From Dehalococcoidia bacterium (GTDB lineage: Bacteria; Chloroflexota; Dehalococcoidia; GIF9; AB-539-J10), in the NCBI GenBank assembly GCA_030603485.1, contig JAUVXS010000008.1, forward strand, positions 1 to 22,357: 22,357 bases of DNA, given 5' to 3'. The notes beneath the pieces were generated by a model that was not told the DNA's origin, ran no database searches, and was given only the letters and a program-made list of their open reading frames with translations. Numbering within the stretch: the stretch's first letter is position 1; every line of letters starts with the position of its first letter. This document shows, piece by piece, positions 7,605 through 14,975 of the stretch. The position numbers were made by a program, and so were the translations under genes.

Positions 7605-8198
7605 ATGAATTTAATAGATATTAAACGGAATTTAGCCTATCGTATTACCGATCCCATAGTCGGGATTTTGAGTAAAAAAGGGATAAAGCCCAATGCTCTT
7701 ACCCTTATCAACCTGGCTCTGAATATTATTGCGGCCTACGTTATCGCTACGGGGCACTTTTTCCTTGGCGGAATTTTAGTCCTGGTTGCAGGCTTATTTG
7801 ACCTTCTTGACGGAGCCTTAGCTCGCTTCACTAAGCAAACTACAAAGTTTGGCGCTATTCTGGATTCAGTAGTTGACCGCATTTCTGAGGCAGCAATACT
7901 CTGTGGTCTCCTGATTTGGTATATACCACAACAGGAAGCCAGCCTGGAAATTGTGCTTGTTTTTATTGTTTTGATTGGTTCCTTCCTAGTTAGCTATATA
8001 AGAGCTAGGGCAGAGGGACTTGGCTGGCAATGTCAGATTGGCTTGTTTACTAGAGCAGAAAGAATTATAGTATTAGCAATAGGTTTGCTCATAAATCAGG
8101 TTTTTATTGCTTTATGTGTTTTGGTGGTCTTTGTCTTTATCACTGTAGTGCAAAGGTTAGTTTACCTGTGGAAGCAGGAAAAAGTTCAAGGTGATTAA
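7605..8198 (+). CDS. CDP-alcohol phosphatidyltransferase, probable phosphatidylinositol phosphate synthase
   Basis: A 197-residue membrane enzyme with a complete CDP-alcohol phosphotransferase signature at residues 66-91: Asp66, Asp69-Gly70, Ala73-Arg74, Gly83, Asp87 and Asp91. These aspartates bind the metal ion(s), and Asp91 is the usual catalytic base. About five or six hydrophobic segments follow the N-terminal amphipathic region, placing it in the cytoplasmic membrane. The family joins CDP-diacylglycerol to glycerol-3-phosphate, serine, inositol or inositol phosphate. The close pairing with ino1 points to inositol phosphate as acceptor, as in mycobacterial PgsA1 and archaeal archaetidylinositol phosphate synthases; PgsA-type phosphatidylglycerophosphate synthesis is the main alternative. 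It abuts purA with no gap. Confidence 0.85.
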   Translation: MNLIDIKRNLAYRITDPIVGILSKKGIKPNALTLINLALNIIAAYVIATGHFFLGGILVLVAGLFDLLDGALARFTKQTTKFGAILDSVVDRISEAAILCGLLIWYIPQQEASLEIVLVFIVLIGSFLVSYIRARAEGLGWQCQIGLFTRAERIIVLAIGLLINQVFIALCVLVVFVFITVVQRLVYLWKQEKVQGD

Positions 8199-9488
8199 GT
8201 GACTGTTATAGCTATTGTAGGGGGGCAGTGGGGTGACGAAGGTAAAGGAAAGATTACTGATCTCTTAGCTGAGAAAGCGAAGGTAGTAGCTCGTTTCTCC
8301 GGAGGGGATAATGCTGGCCACACTGTGATCAACCCTTATGGCGAGTTCCAGCTGCACCTTGTCCCTTCAGGCATCTTTTACCCCAATGTAACTTGCATTA
8401 TCAGCAATGGCGTAGCTATTAACCCAGCAGTGATTCTTACAGAAATAGACGACCTGCACAATCATGGTGTCGATACAGGTCGTCTTCTTATTAGTGACCG
8501 TGCTCACCTGATCATGCCCTATCATATTCTTCTTGACGGCTTGGAAGAGGAAAGGCGAAACAAAGGAGCGTTGGGTACTACACGCAGGGGAATTGGTCCT
8601 GTTTTTGCCGATAAGGTCGCTCGTTTGGGAATTCGTACAGGAGATTTATTAGATAAGGATATATTTTGGAGCCGCTTGAGCGCAGCTCTTGAGCTTAAGA
8701 ATGCTATCTTGAAAAAAGTGTACCGGGTCTCACCCCTATCGTTGGAGGAAATCTATGACCAATACTGTCATTATGGAGAGCAGCTAGCTCCTTTTATCCG
8801 GGAAACTGGTTCCATAATTCGCGAAGCGGCGATAAAAGGAGCGTTTGTTTTATTAGAAGGTGCCCAAGGAGCTTTGCTTGACCCTGACTTTGGCACCTAT
8901 CCCTATGTGACCTCTTCTTCACCGTTGGCCGGGGCAAGCTGTATTGGGACAGGCCTGGGCCCACGGGAAATCGATCGTGTGATGGGCATATTTAAAGCAT
9001 ATAGCACCAGAGTCGGGGCCGGACCCATGCCCACAGAGCTCAAGGACGAAATTGGTGACTTAATACGAAAGAAGGCCCATGAGTATGGTGCTACCACAGG
9101 AAGGCCACGAAGATGCGGTTGGTTTGATGTTGTGGCGGCTCGCTTCAGCGTTCAAATAAATGGCCTTAGTGATATAGCTCTAACTCACCTCGATATCTAC
9201 GATAGTTTCCCTTCAATTAAAATATGCACCGCTTACAAATTTAATGATGAGGTTCTGACTTCTTTCCCTAGCGATATAGCCATATTGGAAAAATGCCAAC
9301 CTATCTACGAAGAATTGGACGGCTGGCAAGAATCAATCAGTGGAATTCGAAATTTTGAAAAGCTGCCGGTGGGAGCTCGCAATTATATGTCCCGGCTTGA
9401 AGACCTCCTTACCTGCCCCATCAACATTGTTTCCGTAGGACCAAAGAGGAGGCAGATTATCTTGGTTAAACCGAGCACTCTGCCTTGA
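8199..9488 (+). CDS. purA: Adenylosuccinate synthetase
   Basis: PurA joins IMP and aspartate using GTP to make adenylosuccinate, the first committed step to AMP. The 429-residue protein has the active-site loop GGQWGDEGKGK (8-18) with Asp13 and Lys16, and SGGDNAGHT with His41, the same positions as in E. coli. The later ATTGRPRRCGWFD motif carries the IMP/GTP-binding loop. Translation starts at GTG immediately after the preceding stop codon; AAGGTGA at 8188-8194 is the ribosome binding site, giving tight coupling to the phosphatidyltransferase gene. It is the last gene of this plus-strand run and converges on dapA. Confidence 0.97.
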   Translation: MTVIAIVGGQWGDEGKGKITDLLAEKAKVVARFSGGDNAGHTVINPYGEFQLHLVPSGIFYPNVTCIISNGVAINPAVILTEIDDLHNHGVDTGRLLISDRAHLIMPYHILLDGLEEERRNKGALGTTRRGIGPVFADKVARLGIRTGDLLDKDIFWSRLSAALELKNAILKKVYRVSPLSLEEIYDQYCHYGEQLAPFIRETGSIIREAAIKGAFVLLEGAQGALLDPDFGTYPYVTSSSPLAGASCIGTGLGPREIDRVMGIFKAYSTRVGAGPMPTELKDEIGDLIRKKAHEYGATTGRPRRCGWFDVVAARFSVQINGLSDIALTHLDIYDSFPSIKICTAYKFNDEVLTSFPSDIAILEKCQPIYEELDGWQESISGIRNFEKLPVGARNYMSRLEDLLTCPINIVSVGPKRRQIILVKPSTLP

Positions 9489-9570
9489 TACACTGGTTGC
9501 TTATTAACAGATGCATAAGCCAGGAAAGCTCTATGAATCGAGACAAAGTGATCGGTTCAGTTGATAACCG

Positions 9571-10515
9571 TCAGCTCTTGGGGATAGGCAAATCTATCCT
9601 ATAGTTCTTTAGTGTCGCTTGTATGAGATTAGTTGATTTTTCATCGGGCTCAATTAGAGGCAAGCGCGGTTTACCCACTGAAAAGCCTACATAATTCAGA
9701 GCCCATTTGACAGGCATAGGATTGGCAACGATGAACAGTGCATTTACCAGAGGTAACAAGTATCGATGAATCTCGGCTGCTTCTTGAACCTGGCCGTCGA
9801 GGAATTTCTCCACCATCTCCTTTATCTGGATTCCTACCAGGTGAGAAGCGACGCTAATCACACCATAACCACCCAAAGCTAGTATGGGGAAAGTATCACT
9901 GTCATTGCCGCTGTATATTAAGAAATTCTCTTTTGTTTTATGAATAATCTCGGCTATCTGCTCAAGATTGCCACTGGCTTCCTTCACGCCCACAATATTA
10001 TCAATCTGGCTCAGCTTGATCACTGTATCGGCAGCAAGGTTAGTAATCGTACGTGATGGCACATTATAGAGGATGCAAGGTAAGGTAGTACTCTGGGCAA
10101 TGGCTCTAAAATGCTCCCACAAGCCTTGCTGGGTTGGCCGATTATAATAGGGAACTACCAAAAGACAAGCATCGACACCAGTTCTCTCCGCTTCCTTAGT
10201 TAATTCTTGGCTTTCTTTTGTATTATAGCTGCCTGTGCCAGCTACTACTGTTCCACGGTTACCCAAAGCTGATTTCGTTTCAGCGAAAAGCCGTAGTTTC
10301 TCTTCCCTGCTCAGAGTAGGAGACTCGCCAGTGGTGCCCGAGATCATCACCCCATCACTACCCGAATCCAGTAAAGATAGTGCCAATCTCCTAGCTTGTT
10401 GATAGTCAACCTCGCCCTGAGCATCAAGAGGTGTAACCATCGCTGTTAATAAACGATCCAGCCTATTTTTACCCAAAAAACTCGGAGAGTTCGTGGAGCC
10501 CCCTGACTTATTCAC
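9571..10515 (-). CDS. dapA: 4-hydroxy-tetrahydrodipicolinate synthase
   Basis: DapA condenses pyruvate with aspartate semialdehyde, opening the lysine/diaminopimelate branch. The 314 residues include a 17-residue N-terminal extension relative to E. coli. With that offset every catalytic residue is present: Thr61-Thr62, Tyr150, Arg155 and the Schiff-base Lys178 (VGVKEASGN). The frame opens at a GTG whose first base is the last base of the asd stop codon (TAGTG), so asd and dapA are coupled; a downstream start removing part of the extension is possible. It is the last gene of the rpsO-pnp-dapB-asd-dapA unit. Confidence 0.95.
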   Translation of the reverse strand: MNKSGGSTNSPSFLGKNRLDRLLTAMVTPLDAQGEVDYQQARRLALSLLDSGSDGVMISGTTGESPTLSREEKLRLFAETKSALGNRGTVVAGTGSYNTKESQELTKEAERTGVDACLLVVPYYNRPTQQGLWEHFRAIAQSTTLPCILYNVPSRTITNLAADTVIKLSQIDNIVGVKEASGNLEQIAEIIHKTKENFLIYSGNDSDTFPILALGGYGVISVASHLVGIQIKEMVEKFLDGQVQEAAEIHRYLLPLVNALFIVANPMPVKWALNYVGFSVGKPRLPLIEPDEKSTNLIQATLKNYRIDLPIPKS

Positions 10516-11555
10516 TACAAACTAGCTAAACTCTTCTTAAGGCTTATCCAACCCCTCTCTATCCCCTCCTCAGCAATTTGTACAGCATTTAGCGCTGCCC
10601 CTTTACGCAGATTATCAGCCACTATCCACATAACAAGTCCATCGGGATGCGAAATATCCTTTCTAATTCTGCCCACAAATACATGATCCGACCCACTAGC
10701 AGCCCAGGGTTGAGGGTAAAAACTGACGGTGGGGTCATCCAGTACCCTGACCCCAGGAACTTGAGCCAGAATCCTCCTTGCTTCTTCAGCGGTGATGGGC
10801 GAACTGAATTCTACATTAACTGATTCACTATGCCCAAAGTAAACATGAACCAAGACGCGAGTAGCCGAAATAGCTATGTCTTCAGTATGCAGTATCTTCC
10901 GTGTTTCTTCCACCATCCTCTGTTCTTCTTTAGTATATCCATTATCCAAAAAGACACCGATTTCTGGCAGTACGTTAAAGGCTATCTGATGAGAATAGAC
11001 GTGAGGACAAATACGTCGCCCTTCCAAAACTAACCGTGCTTGATTTGTCAGTTCTTTCAGGGCAGCACCGCCACTACTTGATACTGACTCGTAAGTGCTC
11101 ACTACAATTCTCTTTATGGGATTGATCCTGTGCAAAGGATGAAGCGCTACCACCATTTGGATTGTGGAGCAATTCGGACTGGCGATTATCCCCTTATGCC
11201 CTTCTATATCCTCAGGATTGACCTCTGGAACTACCAGAGGCACTCCAGAGTTCATTCTGAAAGCAGTACTATTGTCAATGACCACTGCTCCAGCTTCAAC
11301 AGCCAAAGGCGATAACCTCCGACTGACATCAGTACCGGCAGAGAAAAAAGCAATATCAACATCGCGAAATGCCTCTGGCTGTGCTTCTCTAACTTCAATT
11401 CTGTGATGCTTAAAGGGGAGTTTCACCCCAGAAGAATACTCAGGGGATAGTAATTGTATGGAAGCTACGGGGAATTTACGTTGCTCAAGTACCTTAATAA
11501 TTTCTTGCCCTACAATCTCGCTAACGCCCACAATAGCTACATTGTATCTTTTCAT
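10515..11555 (-). CDS. asd: Aspartate-semialdehyde dehydrogenase
   Basis: Asd reduces aspartyl phosphate to aspartate semialdehyde with NADPH, feeding DapA next door. From the ATG at 11555 it has 346 residues. This start is set by AGGAAAGG just upstream, overlapping the dapB stop, and by homology; the open frame continues 33 codons upstream inside dapB but that part is not Asd-like. The catalytic cysteine is Cys129 in SPNCSTIQ, the SxxSG turn is at about 152-160, and GHSES carries the substrate-binding region. The usual GATGxVG nucleotide-binding loop reads GVSEIVG here (10-16), so its middle glycine is glutamate. It lies 8 bp after dapB. Confidence 0.95.
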   Translation of the reverse strand: MKRYNVAIVGVSEIVGQEIIKVLEQRKFPVASIQLLSPEYSSGVKLPFKHHRIEVREAQPEAFRDVDIAFFSAGTDVSRRLSPLAVEAGAVVIDNSTAFRMNSGVPLVVPEVNPEDIEGHKGIIASPNCSTIQMVVALHPLHRINPIKRIVVSTYESVSSSGGAALKELTNQARLVLEGRRICPHVYSHQIAFNVLPEIGVFLDNGYTKEEQRMVEETRKILHTEDIAISATRVLVHVYFGHSESVNVEFSSPITAEEARRILAQVPGVRVLDDPTVSFYPQPWAASGSDHVFVGRIRKDISHPDGLVMWIVADNLRKGAALNAVQIAEEGIERGWISLKKSLASL

Positions 11556-11563
11556 GGCCTTTC

Positions 11564-12364
11564 CTACAGCTTTAGCAAGGTATCCAACCCGTAAGTTAGC
11601 CCCTTGCGATTTGTCACTTCCTTTATTGCCAGAATAACGCCAGGCATGAAACACTCCCGACTTATGATATTGTGACGTAGGCTTAAAGTTTCACCTGCTC
11701 CGCTAAATACAACTTCTTGCCCAGCCATAAATCCCGGCAACCTCAAGCTATGGATAGCTATGCCATCTATCTGTCCTCCTCTAGTATTACTGAGTACTTC
11801 ACGTGTAAATTCAGGATGAATGAATGGTTTACCATGCGTTTGTGACATCGCTCTGGCTGTAGCTATAGCAGTCCCTGAAGGAGCATCAGCCTTTTTATCA
11901 TGATGCATTTCGATAATTTCAGCGTGGTTGAAGAACTTAGCAGCAAATCTTGATAGATGTATCATAAGTGCAGCCCCTAGAGAAAAGTTGGGTGCCACTA
12001 CAGCCCCTACCTTATAGGTCTGGCATAATTGTTCAATTTCCGCCAAATCTTCCTCAGAAAGGCCTGTTGTGCCTATAACCATGTTAACTTTCTGTTTAAC
12101 AGCAATGCGAGCGGCTGCTATAGAAACTTCGGCATTAGTGAAATCTACCACCACATCAGCGTCGCAGCTCCTTAAAAGCGCGGCTAAATCTGAAGAAAAA
12201 GGTATTAGTTCGGAAGCCTCAGCAAAAGGAAGATATTGCTGAGTTACTTCGTTTTCCACAGCACCCACTACCCTTAATCCGGGCTCGCAAACCACAGCTT
12301 TAGTTATCTCTTGCCCCATCCTGCCTAAAGCGCCATTAATAACTACTCTTATGGGTTCTATCAA
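11564..12364 (-). CDS. dapB: 4-hydroxy-tetrahydrodipicolinate reductase
   Basis: DapB reduces the DapA product with NAD(P)H to tetrahydrodipicolinate. The 266-residue protein begins with the Rossmann loop NGALGRMG (10-17), then VVDFTNAE and GTTGLSEE (98-105). The EMHHDKKADAPSGTA signature spans 152-166, with His154/His155 and Lys158 corresponding to the catalytic His and Lys of the family. Start codon is TTG, strongly supported by AGAAGGAGG seven bases upstream on the minus strand (12372-12380). It lies 42 bp after pnp and is followed by asd and dapA, so the three consecutive lysine-pathway enzymes are grouped, though in the order reductase, dehydrogenase, synthase. Confidence 0.95.
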   Translation of the reverse strand: MIEPIRVVINGALGRMGQEITKAVVCEPGLRVVGAVENEVTQQYLPFAEASELIPFSSDLAALLRSCDADVVVDFTNAEVSIAAARIAVKQKVNMVIGTTGLSEEDLAEIEQLCQTYKVGAVVAPNFSLGAALMIHLSRFAAKFFNHAEIIEMHHDKKADAPSGTAIATARAMSQTHGKPFIHPEFTREVLSNTRGGQIDGIAIHSLRLPGFMAGQEVVFSGAGETLSLRHNIISRECFMPGVILAIKEVTNRKGLTYGLDTLLKL

Positions 12365-12406
12365 GGATAGTCCTCCTTCTTCATTACCCCTTGCTAGTAA
12401 AGCAAT

Positions 12407-14593
12407 CTATTTGCTACGGTCGCCATGTTGTTCACCCCTACCACGTGGGGGAACAAATTTTCTCTGACGTTCATTTGGAGCCGAGGAATTCCTAATTCCA
12501 GCACCAGGGAGACGGGAAGGTCCTTCCAATACTGCTTTGCGCGATAGATTTATCCTGCCAGAATTGTCGATTCCAATGACTTTCACCATTACCTCATCAC
12601 CCACTTTAACCACATCTTCGACTTGAGGTACATGGTAGTCAGCAAGCTCGCTGATATGGATGAGGCCCTCCTTACCCGGCAGAATTTCTACCATGGCACC
12701 GAAATTGAACAGCCTGGTTACTTTTCCAGTGTAAATCTCTCCTTGCTCTACTTCCTTGGTTAAATTCTCTATTATTTTGATTGCTTTCTGGGCAGCCTCC
12801 TCGTTTGAAGAGCCAACGATAACCCTACCATCGTTATTTATATCTATAGTTGTCTTGGTTTCGTCTATAATAGACCTTATGACCTTGCCCCCAGGACCAA
12901 TGACGGCCCCAATCTTACCTTGATCGATCGTTATTTCATACATCCTGGGAGCATAAGGACTCAGTTCAGAGCGACTAGCACTAATAGTTAGACTCATTTT
13001 CCCTAGTATTTCCAACCTTGCTTCGCGAGCCTGACTTAAGGCTTCAGCCAGGATGCCATAATCTACCCCTCGCAGCTTGATATCAAGCTGCAAAGCTGTG
13101 AGCCCACGAGCTGTCCCAGCAGCTTTGAAATCCATGTCCCCATAGGCATCTTCCATACCCACAATGTCAGTCAGAACAACATAGTCCTTATCATTTCCGG
13201 TAACTAGACCCATGGCTATCCCGGCCACAGGCGCCTTGATAGGTACACCGGCATCCATCAAGGAGAGGGTCGAAGCACAAGCGCTAGCCATGGATGTGCT
13301 TCCGTAAGAACTAAGTACCTCGGAAACCAGACGCATAGCGTAAGGAAAATCATCCTCCGATGGCAGAACTGGCGCAATAGCCCGTTCCACGAGAGCGCCA
13401 TGCCCGATTTCTCGCCTCCCTGTTGTTCCTATTCGTTTCACTTCCCCGGTAGAAAAGGGAGGAAAATTATAGTGATGCATGAATCGTTTAGTTTCCTCTA
13501 ATCCTAAGCCATCCAACAACTGCTCCCTTTTTGTAGACCCCAAAGTGGCAATAGTCAACACCTGTGTTTCCCCACGAGCAAATAATCCTGAGCCATGGGT
13601 GCGAGGAAGGATGCCAACTTCACAGCTAATAGGACGAATTTCTTTAGCTTGACGGCCGTCCAAATGTCGCTGCGATTGCAGTATTTTTTCCCTCACCGCA
13701 GCTCTAAGCTGGATTTCAAAAGCAAAATTGATTTCATCTTCAGAAAAAGAATCCACCAATTTGTCTCTTGTTTCTTCTTTGATGACCTTTAAAGCCTTCT
13801 CCCTTTGCAGTTTCTCGGGTTCCTCTAGAACCTTGCTTAATTTTTCACCAAGTATGGACGGGATTTGAGATGAAAGCTCAGGAGCAAGTTCCTTATGTTC
13901 AACTTGCACCTTGGCTTTGCCATAGCTTCGCTGTAGCTCTTCTTGAACCTTGATTACTTCCTGATTTGCCTCGTGTCCCAACTTGATTCCCTCTATCAAT
14001 ATTTCTTCGGAAACTTCTTTGGCACCTGCTTCCACCATTACGATGCTTTCTTTATTGCTAGCAACAATCAGGTCAAGCAAGCTATTTTCCATTTGGGACA
14101 GGATGGGATTCACAACTAAAGTATCATCTATGTACCCAACGTGTACTGCTGATATAGGACCAAAGAACGGGATATCCGATAATGTCAAGGCTGCTGAAGC
14201 GCCAATAAGGGCGCAAATGTCCGGGTCATTTTCCTGGTCAACAGATAACACTATCGCCACAACTTGAACATCATAATTAAACTCCTTGGAAAGAAGAGGG
14301 CGAAGGGAGCGATCGATGAGCCGACTGGTTATAACTGCTTCCTGTGTAGGACGTCCTTCTCGCCTTATGAAGCTGCCCGGTATTTTACCCGCGGCATAGA
14401 GCCTTTCTTCATAATCCACTGTTAGGGGTATAAAATCAATTCCCTCTCGGGGCTCAGAGCTTACACAGGCAGTAACCATGACAAGCGTGTTACCATACTG
14501 AACAGCAACAGCACCATTGGCTTGCTGAGCGAATTTCCCGACTTGAATGCTAAGCGCCCTGCCACCTACTGAACACTCAGAAATATCAGACAT
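12407..14593 (-). CDS. pnp: Polyribonucleotide nucleotidyltransferase (PNPase)
   Basis: PNPase degrades RNA 3' to 5' using phosphate. The 728-residue protein has the full architecture: a first RNase PH-like domain containing EERLYAAGKIPGSFIRREGRP, a helical linker, a second, catalytic RNase PH domain with GMEDAYGDMDFK providing the metal-binding aspartates, a KH domain at about 553-612 (IGAVIGPGGK), an S1 domain at about 619-688 (GLIHISEL), and a short basic, glycine/arginine-rich tail. It starts 1 bp after the rpsO stop, the widely conserved rpsO-pnp pairing, and is followed by dapB. Confidence 0.97.
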   Translation of the reverse strand: MSDISECSVGGRALSIQVGKFAQQANGAVAVQYGNTLVMVTACVSSEPREGIDFIPLTVDYEERLYAAGKIPGSFIRREGRPTQEAVITSRLIDRSLRPLLSKEFNYDVQVVAIVLSVDQENDPDICALIGASAALTLSDIPFFGPISAVHVGYIDDTLVVNPILSQMENSLLDLIVASNKESIVMVEAGAKEVSEEILIEGIKLGHEANQEVIKVQEELQRSYGKAKVQVEHKELAPELSSQIPSILGEKLSKVLEEPEKLQREKALKVIKEETRDKLVDSFSEDEINFAFEIQLRAAVREKILQSQRHLDGRQAKEIRPISCEVGILPRTHGSGLFARGETQVLTIATLGSTKREQLLDGLGLEETKRFMHHYNFPPFSTGEVKRIGTTGRREIGHGALVERAIAPVLPSEDDFPYAMRLVSEVLSSYGSTSMASACASTLSLMDAGVPIKAPVAGIAMGLVTGNDKDYVVLTDIVGMEDAYGDMDFKAAGTARGLTALQLDIKLRGVDYGILAEALSQAREARLEILGKMSLTISASRSELSPYAPRMYEITIDQGKIGAVIGPGGKVIRSIIDETKTTIDINNDGRVIVGSSNEEAAQKAIKIIENLTKEVEQGEIYTGKVTRLFNFGAMVEILPGKEGLIHISELADYHVPQVEDVVKVGDEVMVKVIGIDNSGRINLSRKAVLEGPSRLPGAGIRNSSAPNERQRKFVPPRGRGEQHGDRSK

Positions 14594-14594
14594 A

Positions 14595-14858
14595 CTATTC
14601 CTTCAAACCCAATCTGGCAATAAGAGAATGATGCTGTTCGGGTGCTGTCCTGTTTAAGTAGCCCAAAAAACGCCTCCTCCTCCCTATCACCCCATGAAGC
14701 GCATGTCGGGAGTGTCGATCCTGGGGATATAACTTAAGATGCTCCGTTAATCGATTTATCCTCTCGGTAAGCACAGCCACCTGAATCTCGACAGACCCAC
14801 TATCATTTTCCTTAAGTCTAAATTGGCTTATGATTTCCCTTTTTCTTTCTTTGTCCAT
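14595..14858 (-). CDS. rpsO: Small ribosomal subunit protein uS15
   Basis: S15 binds the three-way junction of the 16S rRNA central domain early in 30S assembly. At 87 residues it is nearly standard length (89). Typical segments are GSVEIQVAVLTERINRLTEHLK and GVIGRRRRFLGYL, of which the arginine run contacts rRNA. The ATG is preceded by AGGGAGT. It is the first gene of the minus-strand unit with pnp, dapB, asd and dapA. S15 commonly represses its own mRNA through leader structure in other phyla; here the likely leader is short, and I cannot recognise a known S15 motif in it. Confidence 0.96.
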   Translation of the reverse strand: MDKERKREIISQFRLKENDSGSVEIQVAVLTERINRLTEHLKLYPQDRHSRHALHGVIGRRRRFLGYLNRTAPEQHHSLIARLGLKE

Positions 14859-14883
14859 TGTTATAGACTCCCTAAATTAGTAA

Positions 14884-14905
14884 TGTCGTATATCATATCA
14901 CGACA
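14884..14905. repeat. Inverted repeat around the likely rpsO -10 box
   Basis: TGTCGT (14884-14889) and ACGACA (14900-14905) are perfect 6-bp arms separated by 10 bp. The spacing, about one to two helical turns between arm centres, is that of a dimeric operator. It encloses the minus-strand extended -10 described separately. The poly-A run follows on the plus strand, i.e. T's precede the hairpin on the rpsO strand, so it is not a terminator in either direction. Confidence 0.45.
14892..14900 (-). promoter_or_regulatory. Putative extended -10 promoter for rpsO-pnp-dapB-asd-dapA
   Basis: The minus strand reads TGATATGAT, an extended -10 (TGnTATGAT) with five of six matches in the hexamer. No -35 match is seen 17 bp upstream, which extended -10 promoters can do without. 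Transcription would begin near 14885, giving a leader of about 26 bases. Confidence 0.4.
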
Positions 14906-14924
14906 AAAAAATCTTGTATAGAAA

Positions 14925-14953
14925 TTGACCAAATTATCGAGATGTATTACAAT
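14925..14953 (+). promoter_or_regulatory. Putative strong promoter of the purF operon
   Basis: TTGACC (14925-14930) and TACAAT (14948-14953) are separated by exactly 17 bp, each matching consensus in five of six positions. This is the best sigma-A type promoter in the window. Transcription would start near 14960, only about 16 bases before the purF ATG, which leaves no room for a riboswitch. Confidence 0.65.
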
Positions 14954-14975
14954 TGTCTGGTAAATCCAACTTTTT

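Noticed and set aside
9496..9527. Possible terminator between purA and dapA: CTG/CAG plus GCTTAT/ATAAGC stem with a bulge
   Set aside because: The stem has a 3-base bulge and a 10-base loop and lacks a T-tract on either strand, so it is not a convincing intrinsic terminator.
11556..11654. 33-codon upstream extension of asd inside dapB
   Set aside because: The extension is not Asd-like, while the ATG at 11555 has a ribosome binding site and matches family N-termini.
14859..14975. A purine riboswitch before purF
   Set aside because: The best promoter leaves only about 16 bases of leader, too short for any aptamer, and no conserved riboswitch core is visible.
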